From the NCBI RefSeq assembly GCF_949628215.1, contig NC_134277.1, positions 120,878,963-120,942,962 of the forward strand: DNA of 64,000 nucleotides, given 5' to 3'. This document shows, piece by piece, positions 13,286-25,583 of this stretch (the stretch's first letter is position 1; each line of letters begins with the position of its first letter). The translations under genes were made by a program, and so were the position numbers. This stretch comes from Phalacrocorax aristotelis (taxonomy: Eukaryota > Chordata > Aves > Suliformes > Phalacrocoracidae). A model generated the notes under the pieces. It did not search any database. It saw only the letters and a program-made list of their open reading frames with translations, and was not told the DNA's origin.

Positions 13286-13453
13286 TATCATAGAATTGTA
13301 GAACCATAGGATCACAGAATCATAGAATGGCTTGGATTGGAAGCACTTTAAAGATCACCTAGTTCCAACCCCCCTGCCACGGGCAGGGACACCTTCCACT
13401 AGACCAGGTTGCTCAAAGCACCATCGAACCTGGCCTTGAACACTTCCAGGGAA
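13286..13453 (-). mobile_element. CR1 LINE, 3' fragment
   Basis: On the + strand it begins with the reversed CR1 tail (tcatagaattg, ggatcacagaatcatagaatgg). It continues with 'cttggattggaagcactttaaagatcacctagttccaaccccc' and ends at 'cttgaacacttccaggga'. This is only the last ~170 bp of a CR1 copy. Divergence is moderate. Confidence 0.93.
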
Positions 13454-16136
13454 ATGTTTTGTAACATATAAGTAATATGAAGGCAAAATGCTCAGCACCT
13501 GCCAGGAGCAGCCACTGTTCTGAAACCGTCTAACATTTTTCTAGGCAAGATCCAGACTCACCAAATTACTCAACTTCACAAAGTAAATGAGTAGCAGAGA
13601 CTGTCTTATCTCCTAACTCCAAACTAAGTAACTTAATATCCTTTGTCATATCATTTATCATGAAAGAGTGGTTTAATAATTGTTTCATACTACCATGATG
13701 TATGATTTGTAAGCATTTGTGTCACCAAGTGACAGAGCAGCATTACTGAACAATTCCTAGCTTCTCCTAAAACTCTTTGTTTTGCAGCTAGTCAGTTATA
13801 GATGGAGTACGCACATTTAAGCAATGCTATATTTCCACTGGAAAAGTATTTTAGACAAAACAACCTAGCTGAAACTGTCTGATGCATCAGTATGATGTTT
13901 CATTCAAGGAAACAAAACCCAAGCCTCCCTCATTTCTGCAGTCTCACTGAAGAAAGGTTTAAGTGATAAAATCCTCTTTGGTTTTCAGTTTAATTGATTT
14001 TCCTAGCAAACAGTGAATTAGCTTTGTGACAGTGTTGCTCTGTGCTATGCAGCAAAACTTCAGTCAACATCCCTACAGTGAATGTGTACACTCACTCTGA
14101 CTTGAGCCATCATGTGAAATCACCTGAGAACTGAAAGGAATTAAATGTGGTCACATTTTCCCAGCAAGCAAACCAAAAACAAATTGTAATGCTTACAGTG
14201 ATAATAGGAGACTTAAAAATATATGAACTCAGAAAGGAAGCATGTCTCGCAGTGGGAGGAGAATGACACCACCAAGTAGAAAAGGAATAGCATGTAACAG
14301 AATGGAGGTTTGGAAATGAACACTGTAAACATCGAGTCTATGTCACTGGCTTGTGAATTTTTCACAGATTTATAATCTAGGGGATGTAAAATGACACAGT
14401 AGAGAATATTGCAAACAGGCCCCATACTCTAAAATATGGATTATTTTACTCTTCTGTAGGCTTCTTCTACAGTCTAAAACTGCTTTTTTTTTCTTTGTTA
14501 CTGTCAGTAAAACATATGCTAGAGCAATCCGTAAAGGAAGGGCAGGTGGTCTGCCTGGTGTGTGTTGCAGAATAGGAAAACTTGAAAATGTGGGACCAGT
14601 TATGCCATTTCTTCCAGCCTACCTATACCGTGCCAGGGTATACAGAAGATGTAAGAAGGCAAGCTCTTAGCACTGAATGCTGAATTGCAATACTGAAATT
14701 CAGGGTCCACTTCTTTAATCTTCCCTTCTGCAATGTAAGCAAGAAATTTGTACATGAATGACAAAAAAATTACAAAAGAAAACAAAGCATTATGTATCTT
14801 CTCCACTAATGAAGAAGATGAAAGAGCAAAGATTGGAGAGGTGTTAAGGCACTTCAGAGGAGGCACCAGGCCAGCATCCGTAGAAGTATTTCTGCACCTA
14901 ACTGCCAACTAGGAGCTTAACCCAATGCTTTCATTTAGAATGAGGTGCCTAAAATCTACAACTCAAAACCTCAACACCCGAGTTTACACTGAACAACCTC
15001 CCTCCTCCTGTGCTACCTCTCTGGGCTGCATCTAAAGAAATGGAATGGAGCTGCCCAGTCTGATTTGTTTAAGTGGCTGAACCTGCCTTGAACCGAAATG
15101 TTGGTAACATAAACCAGCTTTTATTCCCTTCTTTTTCTTCCTTTTCATGCTTCATGACTAATAAATTGTTAGATGTCAAAGTTGTGTCTTTAATTACATA
15201 AGTGCGAAGTGTAACTGACTATAGCTTAACACAAATTTTGGCAACATGTAAACAGCAAGATAGTCCTACTCGCCCTGCAATGCTAACAGGAATATATAAA
15301 GCTGCCCTTCCCCTCCCAATTGCTTGTTATATGCATTACAAATGTTTCAGAAAATTTACTTGTTTAGCAGTGTGCCATTTTTATTAAGGAGATTTTCATT
15401 TTAATTTTCAGAACAAAACCAGACCCTGAGGCTGCCGTTTAAAGAAGTTTTACATTTTCAGCCTTTATGCAAAATTTTAATAATACAGTATTATCTTATG
15501 TGGGGAAACAGAATCTGTGTCCCAGATTCACTTCATAATGTCTGCTTTCTACAAATCAGGTAGTGCAAAATTAATTATATTTAGCATAATGAGTTGCCCA
15601 TTCTGCAACTTTGAGAAACTCCTAGTGTATTTAGGAGGAAAGTTTGACTTCTTCCTGTATCATACTTCTGGCTTATTGTGTAATACATAGGGTGGGAGAA
15701 AATGAAGCATACTACAAGATACTGCAGGATACTATTGCTGCCCCATCCCCATTTTTGCAATTACATTTTAGGGAAAAGTATGAATGACACCCCAAAGCAG
15801 CTGTGTCATTGGAAAGAGTACTGAACAGCAAGAGTGCTTTATAAAAGTTCATGATGGACACAAAAGAGACATTTTTTCAATGATTTTTTATTGAATCTTA
15901 TAGAGTATTGTATGAAATATATTTGTCAATTTCATAATGGTGTGCTCTAATTATTCAAATTACATTAATAACTGAGAAACACTAGTCGAATACAATCAAA
16001 ATAAGCCACTTTGGATCATTACTTCAGCAATGGACAAGAGCTTCTTATGAAAACTGGAGGGAGGAGATTTTCCAGCAAGTTATAAATCTCACATTCTTTA
16101 TTATGGTCTCAAGAATGCTCTATTTAGCCCTGTTTA
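13454..16136. other. Non-coding intergenic DNA
   Basis: No gene recognised. Open frames up to 102 codons (minus, 14600-14908) resemble no family I know and lack supporting splice context. Confidence 0.5.
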
Positions 16137-16203
16137 AGCAGGGGGGGTTGACCAGATGGCCTCCAGAGGTCCCTTCCAACCTCAACTATTCTGTCATTCT
16201 GTG
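16137..16203 (+). mobile_element. CR1 LINE 3' tail, very short copy
   Basis: This is only the last ~65 bp of a CR1 element: 'gttgaccagatggcctccagaggtcccttccaacctcaactattctgtcattctgtg'-type sequence with the two-unit tail. It sits about 100 bp upstream of a larger CR1 in the same orientation, so there are two independent, heavily 5'-truncated insertions (or one interrupted copy). Confidence 0.9.
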
Positions 16204-16299
16204 TGAAATGCTGAAGTATTTGAGTCAGCTTTGGTGAGGCATGCTTTTAATCCCTCATGGGATTGAGAATGTGAGTTAGAGCTTGTCAAAGTAGAAAGA

Positions 16300-16886
16300 A
16301 ACACTAGATGTGCCAGTTGAGGGAGGTGGTTGCCCCACTCTACTCTGCACTGCTGCAGCCTCACCTTGAGTGCTGTGTGCAGTTTTGGGCACCACAGTAC
16401 ATTAAGGATATAAAGCTACTAGAGACTATCCAGAGAAGGGCCATGAAGTTGGTTTAGAAGGGTTTAGAGAAGAAACCATACAAGAAGCAGCTAAAGTCAC
16501 TTGGTTTGTTCAGCCTGGAGAAGAAGAGACTGAGGGCAGACCTCATTGTGGTCTGCAGCTTCCTCAAGGGGAGGAGGAGGGGCAGGAGCTGATCTCTTCT
16601 CTCTGGTGACCGTTAACAGGACCCGAGGGAGTGGCAGGAAGATGTGCCAGGGGAGGTTTAGGTTGGATATTAGGAAGAGGCTCTTCACCCAGAGGGTGGT
16701 GGAGCACTGGCACAGGCTCCCCAGGGAGGCAGTCACGGCACCAAGCCTGACGCTGTTCAAGAGGCACTTGGACAACACCCTCAGACACATGGTATGAATT
16801 TGGGGTTGCCCTGTGCAGGGCAGGAGTTGGACTTGATGATCCTTGTGGGTCCCTTCCAACTCAGGACATTCTATGATTCTATGATA
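16300..16886 (+). mobile_element. CR1 LINE, 3' end (truncated)
   Basis: This is a CR1 copy of a different subfamily from the one at 11.6 kb. Segments include 'gttcagcctggagaagaagagactgagggcagacctcattg' near 16508 and 'ggctcttcacccagagggtggtggagcactggcacaggctcc' near 16679. It ends in 'tccttgtgggtcccttccaactcaggacattctatgattctatgat', so the tail units are ATTCTATG, not ATTCTGTG. An 83-codon open frame at 16546-16797 is the C-terminal remnant of the CR1 reverse-transcriptase ORF, not a host gene. Confidence 0.95.
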
Positions 16887-19800
16887 CGGGTTTCTTGCAT
16901 CTGAGTTGGCTGCTTCATTACCAGGTTACTGAATAGAAGCAGTTTGGTGTATGTGGATGTCTGTATGCTTTGCTTTTCTTTGAAGTGTGTGAAAATAAAA
17001 ATTTTATTACAGAACAAACAGTATGTTTAATTTAGCATAAAACTTTTTTTTCCTAGTGTGAAAAGCTACAGATTCGGTTCTTTATGACTCATTCCCACCA
17101 CATATATTTTTCACTTTGGCTGAGAAGGCAAATATTCAGTTATTCATGCACCTCTCTGTAGAACAGACTGCAGCTATGACAATGCTGGAAAGCCAAATAT
17201 TATGCTTAGAAATGGTGTCTTGGCTGCCTAAATAGATACCTTTGCACATGACAGTTATCATGGCCTCTCACAAAACTGTAACATTTCATGTGCTGAAATG
17301 CAGGTTCTGTGACCAACAGAAAGTTTTTTACAGGGTTAGCTTGTCTATGTATATAAATGCCATCTCCACTGCATTCTCTAACTGTAACAGGGATTCTGAA
17401 TGATACTCATATACCTCTTCCTATCTAACCAATTTTTGTTGATTCCTGTAAGTCTAAAAGAAACTGTCACTAAAGGAATAGAGTTTCTCACTTGAGTCAG
17501 GCTAGTTTGTATTGAACAACTGATAAAGATTGTATCTAGAATCTATCAAAATACATGGTACAAGAAGACAGACATTGTCTTCCGGCCTTTATGAGGTAGG
17601 AGATGCAAATTCATGTGACAGAATTGTTAATAACTCAGAGGCCGCTGCCATGATTTTAAACAGAAAAATTCCCCACTCAGATCAGAGCAGGAAAACAAGA
17701 TGAGGCATGTGAAGTTAATGCACACAAACACATGCTATGTGCATAATATACACAAAGTCATTTAAAATAGTAGCAACCAAGGCATTAATAATAGATATGG
17801 AAATGCATCGCTGTGAGGAAGGACATAATACTGTTTGTGAAACTATGGTTGACTTAATATTCATTTAAGGGTAAGTTATGGATTGGAAAATTCTGAACCT
17901 AAGACTTAAAAATGACATAAAAATAAATTTTAGGAAAATAAGCAAAACCAAAACATTGATTTAAACCAGCTGAGGACTTGAATCTTTGTTTCTTCCCAAG
18001 AAATACATCTGTGTATAAGAAACACTAAAATATGGATCTGTGTTTCTAAGTAATCCAGAAATATGTACATTAATACATGGTTGTCAGCACTCCTAACTAG
18101 AAATTACCCATTAGCAAAACCACTACCAGTTGCTATTCCATTGATTCAGTGCCATTATTTTCCTTTTTAACATTCTTACTTTGCAACAGTGTAGTTGTTT
18201 TTGGATGAATATCCAAAACTCATAAATTCATAAAGATGAATCTTCATTCAAAAAGGCATACAAAGCCCACCAAGGACAAAGACAAACCTTCCACAGGCTT
18301 TAGTTGAGACTAATGTGTGATTTAATGTATATACACCTCCACACATAAAAAGAACATGTATCCTTTAAACAAATTTTGAACCTAGAATACTTTATTACAA
18401 TTCACGCAGAAAAACATACATATTCTTTCCAGGTTTTTTTTCCCTAAGATCCCTTTCTTACCTAAGCACGATACTGAACGAGGACAGGCTCCTGAATATA
18501 TCTTAGGTTGCCACTATATTTATACACTATATAATAATAACAGCAGCAGAAAGCAGTGGTGTAAACTTGAGATGCTTTTTCATTTTTTTTAAAATAGAAT
18601 TTACAATAAACTTAATGAGGAAAACAGCCAATGTAAATACCTTCCAAAGTGTACTCTTGGCAACAAACAGTGTTTAATAACTAGGAAGCTGTCTAAAAGC
18701 TGAAGTCTTGCCAATAATTTCATCTTATCTCTCACATATGGCAAGCGGTATTATTTTTAATTATTTATTATATAGCTTAAATGAAACTTCACTAACATAA
18801 AGATAGACAAAAAGAATAATTGTTTTCATAACAGTTTTCAGGTTTTTTTCAGACTGCAACTGATACACTCAAATACACATCTCCCCTGTCTGAACTGTCA
18901 TTCAAAACTTGTGTCACAGAAGGTCTAAGGTCTTAAAATTGCATAGTTTTGATTGGCTTTCAAGAAGAAAGCAAATTAAACATCTTACACTATAGTGACT
19001 TGTGAGAAAACAATTGTGTTTTCTAACATGTTTCCTAGATAATGCAAAGACTTAAATCATGCAGACTGACAATAGCCTAGGTACTCACAGCAGTGATGCT
19101 CTTTCGCCCTTAATTATACTTTATAGTTCGGATTCTTATTAAAAGAGCCCTCATAGGAAAAGTTTGAAGGAATCCAATAATGAAACAGATTTTTTCTGAA
19201 TTTCAGAAATCTCTACAATAAATGTAATGAATTTTTAATCTAGTGAACATTCCATATAAATCTAAAATGCATGTCATCTGATAATGTTTGTTTTGTTTGG
19301 AGAAAACAGCATTCTTATTTCATATCATTATCACCATGCATATTACTGAACAATAAAACTATATTTTTCTATTTGCAGTATATTTTCATGGCACAGTATC
19401 TGGTGAGAGCACAAAATTAATAATATATATGTAGCAGATTTTGAGAAAGCATTCTAAAGGCTTTTGTTACCTTGTGGAAACAGTGTCAGAGTTTTCTTGG
19501 ATTTATTTTGACTGTTATGCTCATGAATGCATACTGTCTAAATTGCCTAGAAGTATATATAATAAAACACCAAAAGAGAAAGGAAAAAATGGATTCCCTG
19601 TTCTTATTGGTCTGTGCAAGCATGTAAATTATTACCTTTCTATCTTACTTTTAATACTTGCTAAACTTGTTAAATACATTCAGAAGTAAGAAGAGATGTT
19701 TATTTTTAAGGTGAAAATGAAGCCATGTGAACTTGTCAAGAATGTGCTTATTACATTTTAAAGAAATGTTTCATTTACTTACAGTAATTAAAAACTCATT

Positions 19801-22800
19801 TAGTAGCTTGGATATACCACTGCTAACCCTTTTAGTATCCCCCTATTTCAAACAGAATTCCTTTTCTGGATAAAAAGGTTCCATAGCAAGATCCTGCTAG
19901 GAACTTTCTTTTAAAAAATACTGCAGCAGATACAGATTAAATGAAAGCTGTTACAGAGCGAGTAAAATAGAACTAACTGATACAATATTAGGAGTATTCA
20001 GAAAGTGCCAACGTTACTTGGACTTTGACACTGGAAATATTTTTCCAGAACTGCTGTAGTGGTCTAGCTCGAATTTTAATTCCATTAAGATTCACCATTT
20101 TATCATCCGGGTTTTTACCTACTTTGTTGGAGCACAAGTGAGAACCCAGAGGCATCCTGAAGATTCAGTCTACAGGAAGCACAGCAGAGTCTTGGGAAGA
20201 GGAGCCTGGCTGATGGAGTTACCTGAAATAAAGTGTGAAAGTAGATGCAGCTGGAATCTGAAATTTTTATTTCAAATAAGATGTAAACTAGAGGGGGAAA
20301 AATGTAATTCTACATCAGAATCTACAAATGCAGTGTTCATATTTCCAGCAACATGGTATTTAAAAATATGTATCAAATTGAAACCTTTTCTTTAGTAAAG
20401 TCAATTATTTCCTGATGATGATGTAGACCTCCTTTGCTTTGACACCAAAATGGTATTTTTAAAAACAAAAAATATTCCATTCCAAATTTATCTTTTCATT
20501 CTCTGAAGAGCTCTTCTGTAACAACTTCACAGCCTACAAAAACAAAATCTACACAAAGTAATGCTCTGTTGGTCATGTGAGCATTCAGAAAGAAATACAT
20601 TACCTATCACATCTTAATTTGTGGGTCTCAGAGTTTATTAGTAATATTTGCTCTGCATTTTTTTTCTAAAAAAGGCTAGTGTTCCCATAATAACACTGCC
20701 CCTGGTAATTTCTAGAGCTGTTCTATATATGGAAATAATTTAAAACATTCACTGGTACAGGAAGTTTATGTATTTATGTATTTGATGCATAGAGCACAGA
20801 TATATTTCTGTTACATTTAAATAATGAACAACCTCCCAGATCAGAGAGACTCTTCTATGGCTTTCTACAAGAAAAATTCTGACCAGAGAGAAAAAGAAAT
20901 ACAAACAATTTCTACCACATAAAAATTATATTAAATAATTACAACAAAATTACTCTAAATTCCCTATTCTGCCACTCCTAATTTAATAATAGTTCTACTT
21001 ACCAAATGGTATGTAATTATGGCAGTAGTCTACCTCTGATTCTTTTATATGTTTTTCTCTGAGCTGAGTTTTTGATCAACATTCAGAGACTGATTATCCT
21101 CTTAATTCTGTGAATAACCAGTTAACTGTGACAAGATACATTTTAGAAATAGTCAAGGTTTTTAAATGTTCTAATATTATTGGGATATTTTTGTTAATCA
21201 CTTAAAATAATCCAGTGTTCATTTATGATGAAAGAAAATGAGTAGCACACAAAACAATTAAAAATGCCAATCTTTATCTGCATCTGATCTGCATTTTTAT
21301 GCTACCATTATGAAATGTTAATTTCATAATTAATACTTAATTTTCACAAGGAATTAGTTTAAATAAATTATCAATGGTATCCTAAAGCAAATTGTCAATT
21401 TAAACAAAAAGGAGTCTGTTAATCAAGTTTATTACTCTTAATAAACCCAATAGTGATATTTTAATTATATTTTCAGTTACTCAGTTCAGAGGACATGACA
21501 AATCTTTACTTTCTAAGGAAATTTTTTAAATTAGCTGTTTTCTCAAAGCGAATAGCCATGTCATTTCTGATGGAACTCTGCTTTTAAATGATAATGAATC
21601 ACAACATGCATGTAGGTTTATAAAATGTTACACATGTTGACAAGCATTAGTTGTGCTTTTTTCATGTTAATATTGCTGCCCTTGCAAATTCAAAGGCTCA
21701 TGGAATGATAGCCATGAGCATTGTACTACTGAAGCATGAATTTCAACAAGATGTGTAAAACCAACATTCCCAGATAATATAGTGGGGGCTGGAAAAAATC
21801 CTGACCTCGTGAAGTCAATGGCAAAATTCCCACTGATTTTCTTCCCTTGAGTCTAATTCCCCATTTTAAAATTTGCACTAACATCAGTTAGTCCTCTGTG
21901 TTGTTCTTCAGAATATTTTCTTTCTTTCAACATGAATGACACTTTTTAAAACACTTGTAAAATACAATCATAAGAGGAGTTATTAAAAACACTGAAGAGG
22001 AAATAAGTTTATATCTTGTGTAGTTCTTTCACCTGAGAAAATTAAAATCTGAGAAAATTATTATAAGTAAGGCTAGACGTTTGTGTAAAATTTTTCTATA
22101 TATGTACAATGCTGCTTACCACCCATTTCCTGAAATAAAGCACTTCATATATGTATAATCGGAATTCTTTAGAGGCTTAAACAGATGTAGAAAATGATTC
22201 AGTACAAATTATCATTCATGGTCTCGTGGGCTAAGAATATGGGTAGAACTGCAGAATTCCTTCATTACTAACCAAATGTCTACTGTAAAGGACTCATAGA
22301 GAAAGTCAGCTCCACACAGCTGTGTTATATTTTTAATGCATTTGTCTGGAATGAATTGTCTATCTTTAAATATATTCAGTCCGTAAAACATACATGAATA
22401 ACAACAACATTGTCAAGATGTATTGGAGGAGGACAAATCAGAAATGTAGGGAACAGACATATCCCAAATATGGTCATAATTATTCCATAAATTACTAGAA
22501 GGCATGTCAACAGCACTATGAATAGTACTGACTTTCATTCCTGAGTTACAAAAATATAATACGTTATCTGAATTATTTATTTGGAAGAACATATCAGCTT
22601 CCAAATAAAATGTCAGGGAACTATTTGAAGTATAAATATCATAGGTGCATAAATACAAACTGTTCTGCATCTCAACCTTTTTACATTTTTAATCAACCAA
22701 TTATGGAACACACTGAGAATGTTAAAATATGGCAGAAATATACCTTGTAGATTATTGAACTCCATAAAGCTACTGAAATCTGGCCTTTAGGAAAAAAGGT

Positions 22801-23720
22801 CAAAACCTGTATGTTCCAGATGGAATAATATTCTGAAAGCTGAAATTCCCAACTGTAAAAGATAGAACACTACTGCCAGTGTTCAAAGAATACTGAGTAT
22901 TGGAATTTTAAAATAATAACCATCGGGGGAAAAATGGAACAACGGCAGCTAAAAGAGTCAATAAATCACATTTTACATGTAATTTTTTTTGTGCCTCCCT
23001 TTTTGATCGCAAAAAATTACTTAATCTGGTGAGTGTCCTCTTACCCTTTCCCTCTCACTGCTGATGAAAAAACCCACCTGTTTGCATAGTAAAGTGCATA
23101 TATTAATTCCAGGACAAAGCAAACAGCATGAACAGTGTTGTGTACATCTCCTTGAAATCACATAAAAATAACATAGACCTATTCATTACCTCCAGACTTT
23201 GAAATCAGCTTGTGTGGTCTTAATACTGGAAAGCAGAGGTTCAGGAGTTATAAAAGTAAGGCAAACCATGTTGGCTCCACACTTTCTGGTAATGAAAGTA
23301 TGACTATATCCATGGCTGAATTTCTTTTCAGTATCTCATATTTTAATGACTAAAGAGTAATTTTTGAAGAGTAATTTTCTTCAAGTTAAAGCAGACCAAC
23401 TTCACCTGAATTTAAACCATTTGACTATACTTAAAAATGTTTGGTTTAGTGGTTTCCAGTCACAAAATTGCGACAGCTGAGAAGATCTCAGTATAACGGG
23501 CCCTTTGAAACTGAACTGAGGTATGACAATTTACATCACTGTTATCAGATTCTCAAACTCCTCAGAAAATTGAATTATTAGAAAAGAAAAAATCCAGCCA
23601 CACAATTAATATTTTTTATTTAAAAATAAAGAGAGGAAGACAATTCTCCTTAGAAAGGATATACAGCCACTAGGTCCAGTAACAACTTCTCATGTTTGCA
23701 TCTGTGCTGAAAACTCCTCT
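16887..23720. other. AT-rich non-coding DNA, no feature recognised
   Basis: About 6.8 kb of AT-rich sequence without a recognisable gene, RNA or young repeat. An 85-codon minus-strand frame at 22413-22670 has protein-like composition but no recognised family and no clear splice sites, so it is left unannotated. Confidence 0.5.
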
Positions 23721-24321
23721 GTACATGTGCTGGTTTTGGCTGGGATAGAGTTAATTTTCTCCATAGTAGCTACTATGGGGCTGTGTTTTGGATTTGTGCT
23801 GAAAACAGTGTCAATAACACAGGGTTGTTTTAGTTGCTGCTGAGCAGTGCTTAAACAGAGCCAAGGCCTTTTCTGCTTCTCACCCCACCAGCGCGTAGGC
23901 TCGGGGTGCACAAGAGGTTGGGAGGGGACACAGCTGGGACAGCTGACCCCAACCGGCCAAAGGGATATCCCACACCATATGGCGTCATGTTCAGCAATTA
24001 AAGCTGGGGGAAGATGAAGGAAGGGGTTGACATTCAGAGTGATGGCTTTTGTCTTCCCAAGTAACCATTACGCGTGACAGAGCCCTGCTTTCCTGGAGAT
24101 GGCTGAACACCTGCCTGCCCATGGGAAGCAGCAAATGAATTCCTTGTTTAACTTTGCTTGTGCGCGCAGCTTTTGCTTTACCTATTAAACTGTCTTTGTC
24201 TTAACCCACGTGTTTTCTCACTTCTACTCTTCTGATTCTCTCCCCCATCCCACTGGGGGAGTGAGCGAGTTGCTGTGTGGGGCTGAGTTGCCGTCTTCTG
24301 GGGTTAAACCACGACAGTACA
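23721..24321 (+). mobile_element. Solo LTR of an ERVL-type endogenous retrovirus
   Basis: A 591-bp LTR (23726-24316) starts TGTGCTGGTTTTGGCTGGGA and ends GGGGTTAAACCACGACA, flanked by identical 5-bp target duplications GTACA (23721-23725 and 24317-24321). A 5-bp duplication fits ERVL (class III) integration. An ATTAAA polyadenylation-like signal is at 24185-24190 in the 3' third. No internal retroviral sequence adjoins, so this is a recombined solo LTR. Intact ends and a perfect duplication point to a fairly recent insertion. Open frames on both strands at 24210-24448 lie inside it and are not genes. A second copy of the same family is at the right end of the window. Confidence 0.93.
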
Positions 24322-25357
24322 GAATTGCCAAACCCAGTGTGTTTTGCAGTCTGATAGAATTATTGCTGGTTCCTATCTTTGTGGTGTTCTGGTTGTGCAA
24401 AATATCCAGAAAGCTGCTGTCATTGGCCAGCTGACAATTTTCTCCCACTCAGTCCGACAGAGTGGGCTATTCACATGCCACATTTCAACATTTGGCTTTC
24501 CCTAGATACCTATATGGAAAAAAAGGTGAGGTAATAATTTTACACTGGGAAAACTGTATTTTTCAAATATCACACAACTGCCATTTACCTTAATATATAT
24601 ACAAATATATGTAAGTTCTTTCATATGGTAGCCTGAGAGACCAAACCAAGATCAAGTTTCCACTTTATTTCACGATGTATACATACCAAGAGATTTTCAG
24701 TCCCTGTTCTGACAAGCTTTCAATTTGAATAAGCATGGAAGACAAATGGAGGAAGAAATTAAATATTAATATCTCTGGTTAGAGATGGAGAACTGTGCTA
24801 GAGAAAAAGCAACTGACTTCCAGGGATTCAAAGAGGGAGCAGAGCCAGCATCTGAGTGTACAACTTCTGCAATAGTGGAGCATCTTGATTTGAACATTAT
24901 TCTTCCTCTGCGCCTCGTTGGATTTCACATGATTTATTTTTTTTTTAAACAAATCTGGTTTGCAATCCTGACTACGGCGACCACAGTTTTTCTTGTTCAG
25001 ACGAGAATCACCATCCTCCATTTATTTTGGAACTTGAAACTCTTGTTCCAATCTCTTCCCCACAGAGGAAATGCCAAAAGAGAAAAAAAAGCTTTAATGT
25101 ATGGATAACCACAAGAGTACAGCTAAAGTAATTTTAAGTGAAACTTGATCTTATGAAAGAAAATCTGTATATTCTAGCTAGTTTATTCACTCTTTTTAAA
25201 AGTATAACTACAACATTAAAGTAACAATACCTTCCTATTTTCAGAAGTAGAGATGGAATATTAGGCACCTTGCTAAATTCTTTGATCACAAGTAGACCAT
25301 TTTCTTTCAGTACATCACTAAAGGGAACAAGGAGACCCATCATACTCTGCTTATTAC
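24322..25357. other. Non-coding DNA
   Basis: No gene recognised. Open frames at 24779-25108 on both strands overlap each other and lack family resemblance. A short inverted pair CCCACTC/GAGTGGG is at 24445-24467. Confidence 0.45.
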
Positions 25358-25583
25358 CTTTAAGATAGGGCTTTCGATGCCTTGCCTGGCTGCTCACAGA
25401 AGGCATGCACAGAAGCAGCATGGTAGCAAGCACGCATGGAATGGACAGCACAACAGACAGGCTCCACAGGACTTTATGCATTTCCAGGCAAGGAAAGTCT
25501 TGGGGAAAAGCTTTGGGGTTTGTGACTTTGGATTAAGGCATTCCTGCCTCAGTCCAATTCAGGCGTCTTAGCCTCTTTCTGGC
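25358..25583 (-). CDS. Possible first coding exon of a small secreted protein
   Basis: On the minus strand a good acceptor (TTTCTTGTGCTTACAG, AG at 25585-25584) and a plausible donor (CTTAAAG|GTAATA, GT at 25357-25356) enclose a 226-nt exon. An ATG at 25481 (G at -3) opens 41 codons and leaves a phase-1 junction. The peptide starts MHKVLWSLSVVLSIPCVLAT, then more hydrophobic residues, then PSVSSQA and a basic RHRKPYLK. This has the n-, h- and c-regions of a signal peptide, with cleavage likely after SSQA. Phase-1 introns just after signal peptides are common in secreted modular genes. I do not recognise the family and found no following exon. It may be chance, a lost gene's relic, or a lineage-restricted gene. 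The frame stays open to 25134 if the donor is ignored. Confidence 0.25.

Noticed and set aside
22413..22670. 85-codon minus-strand frame with several possible N-glycosylation sites
   Set aside because: Composition is protein-like but no splice sites, signal or homologous family could be recognised.
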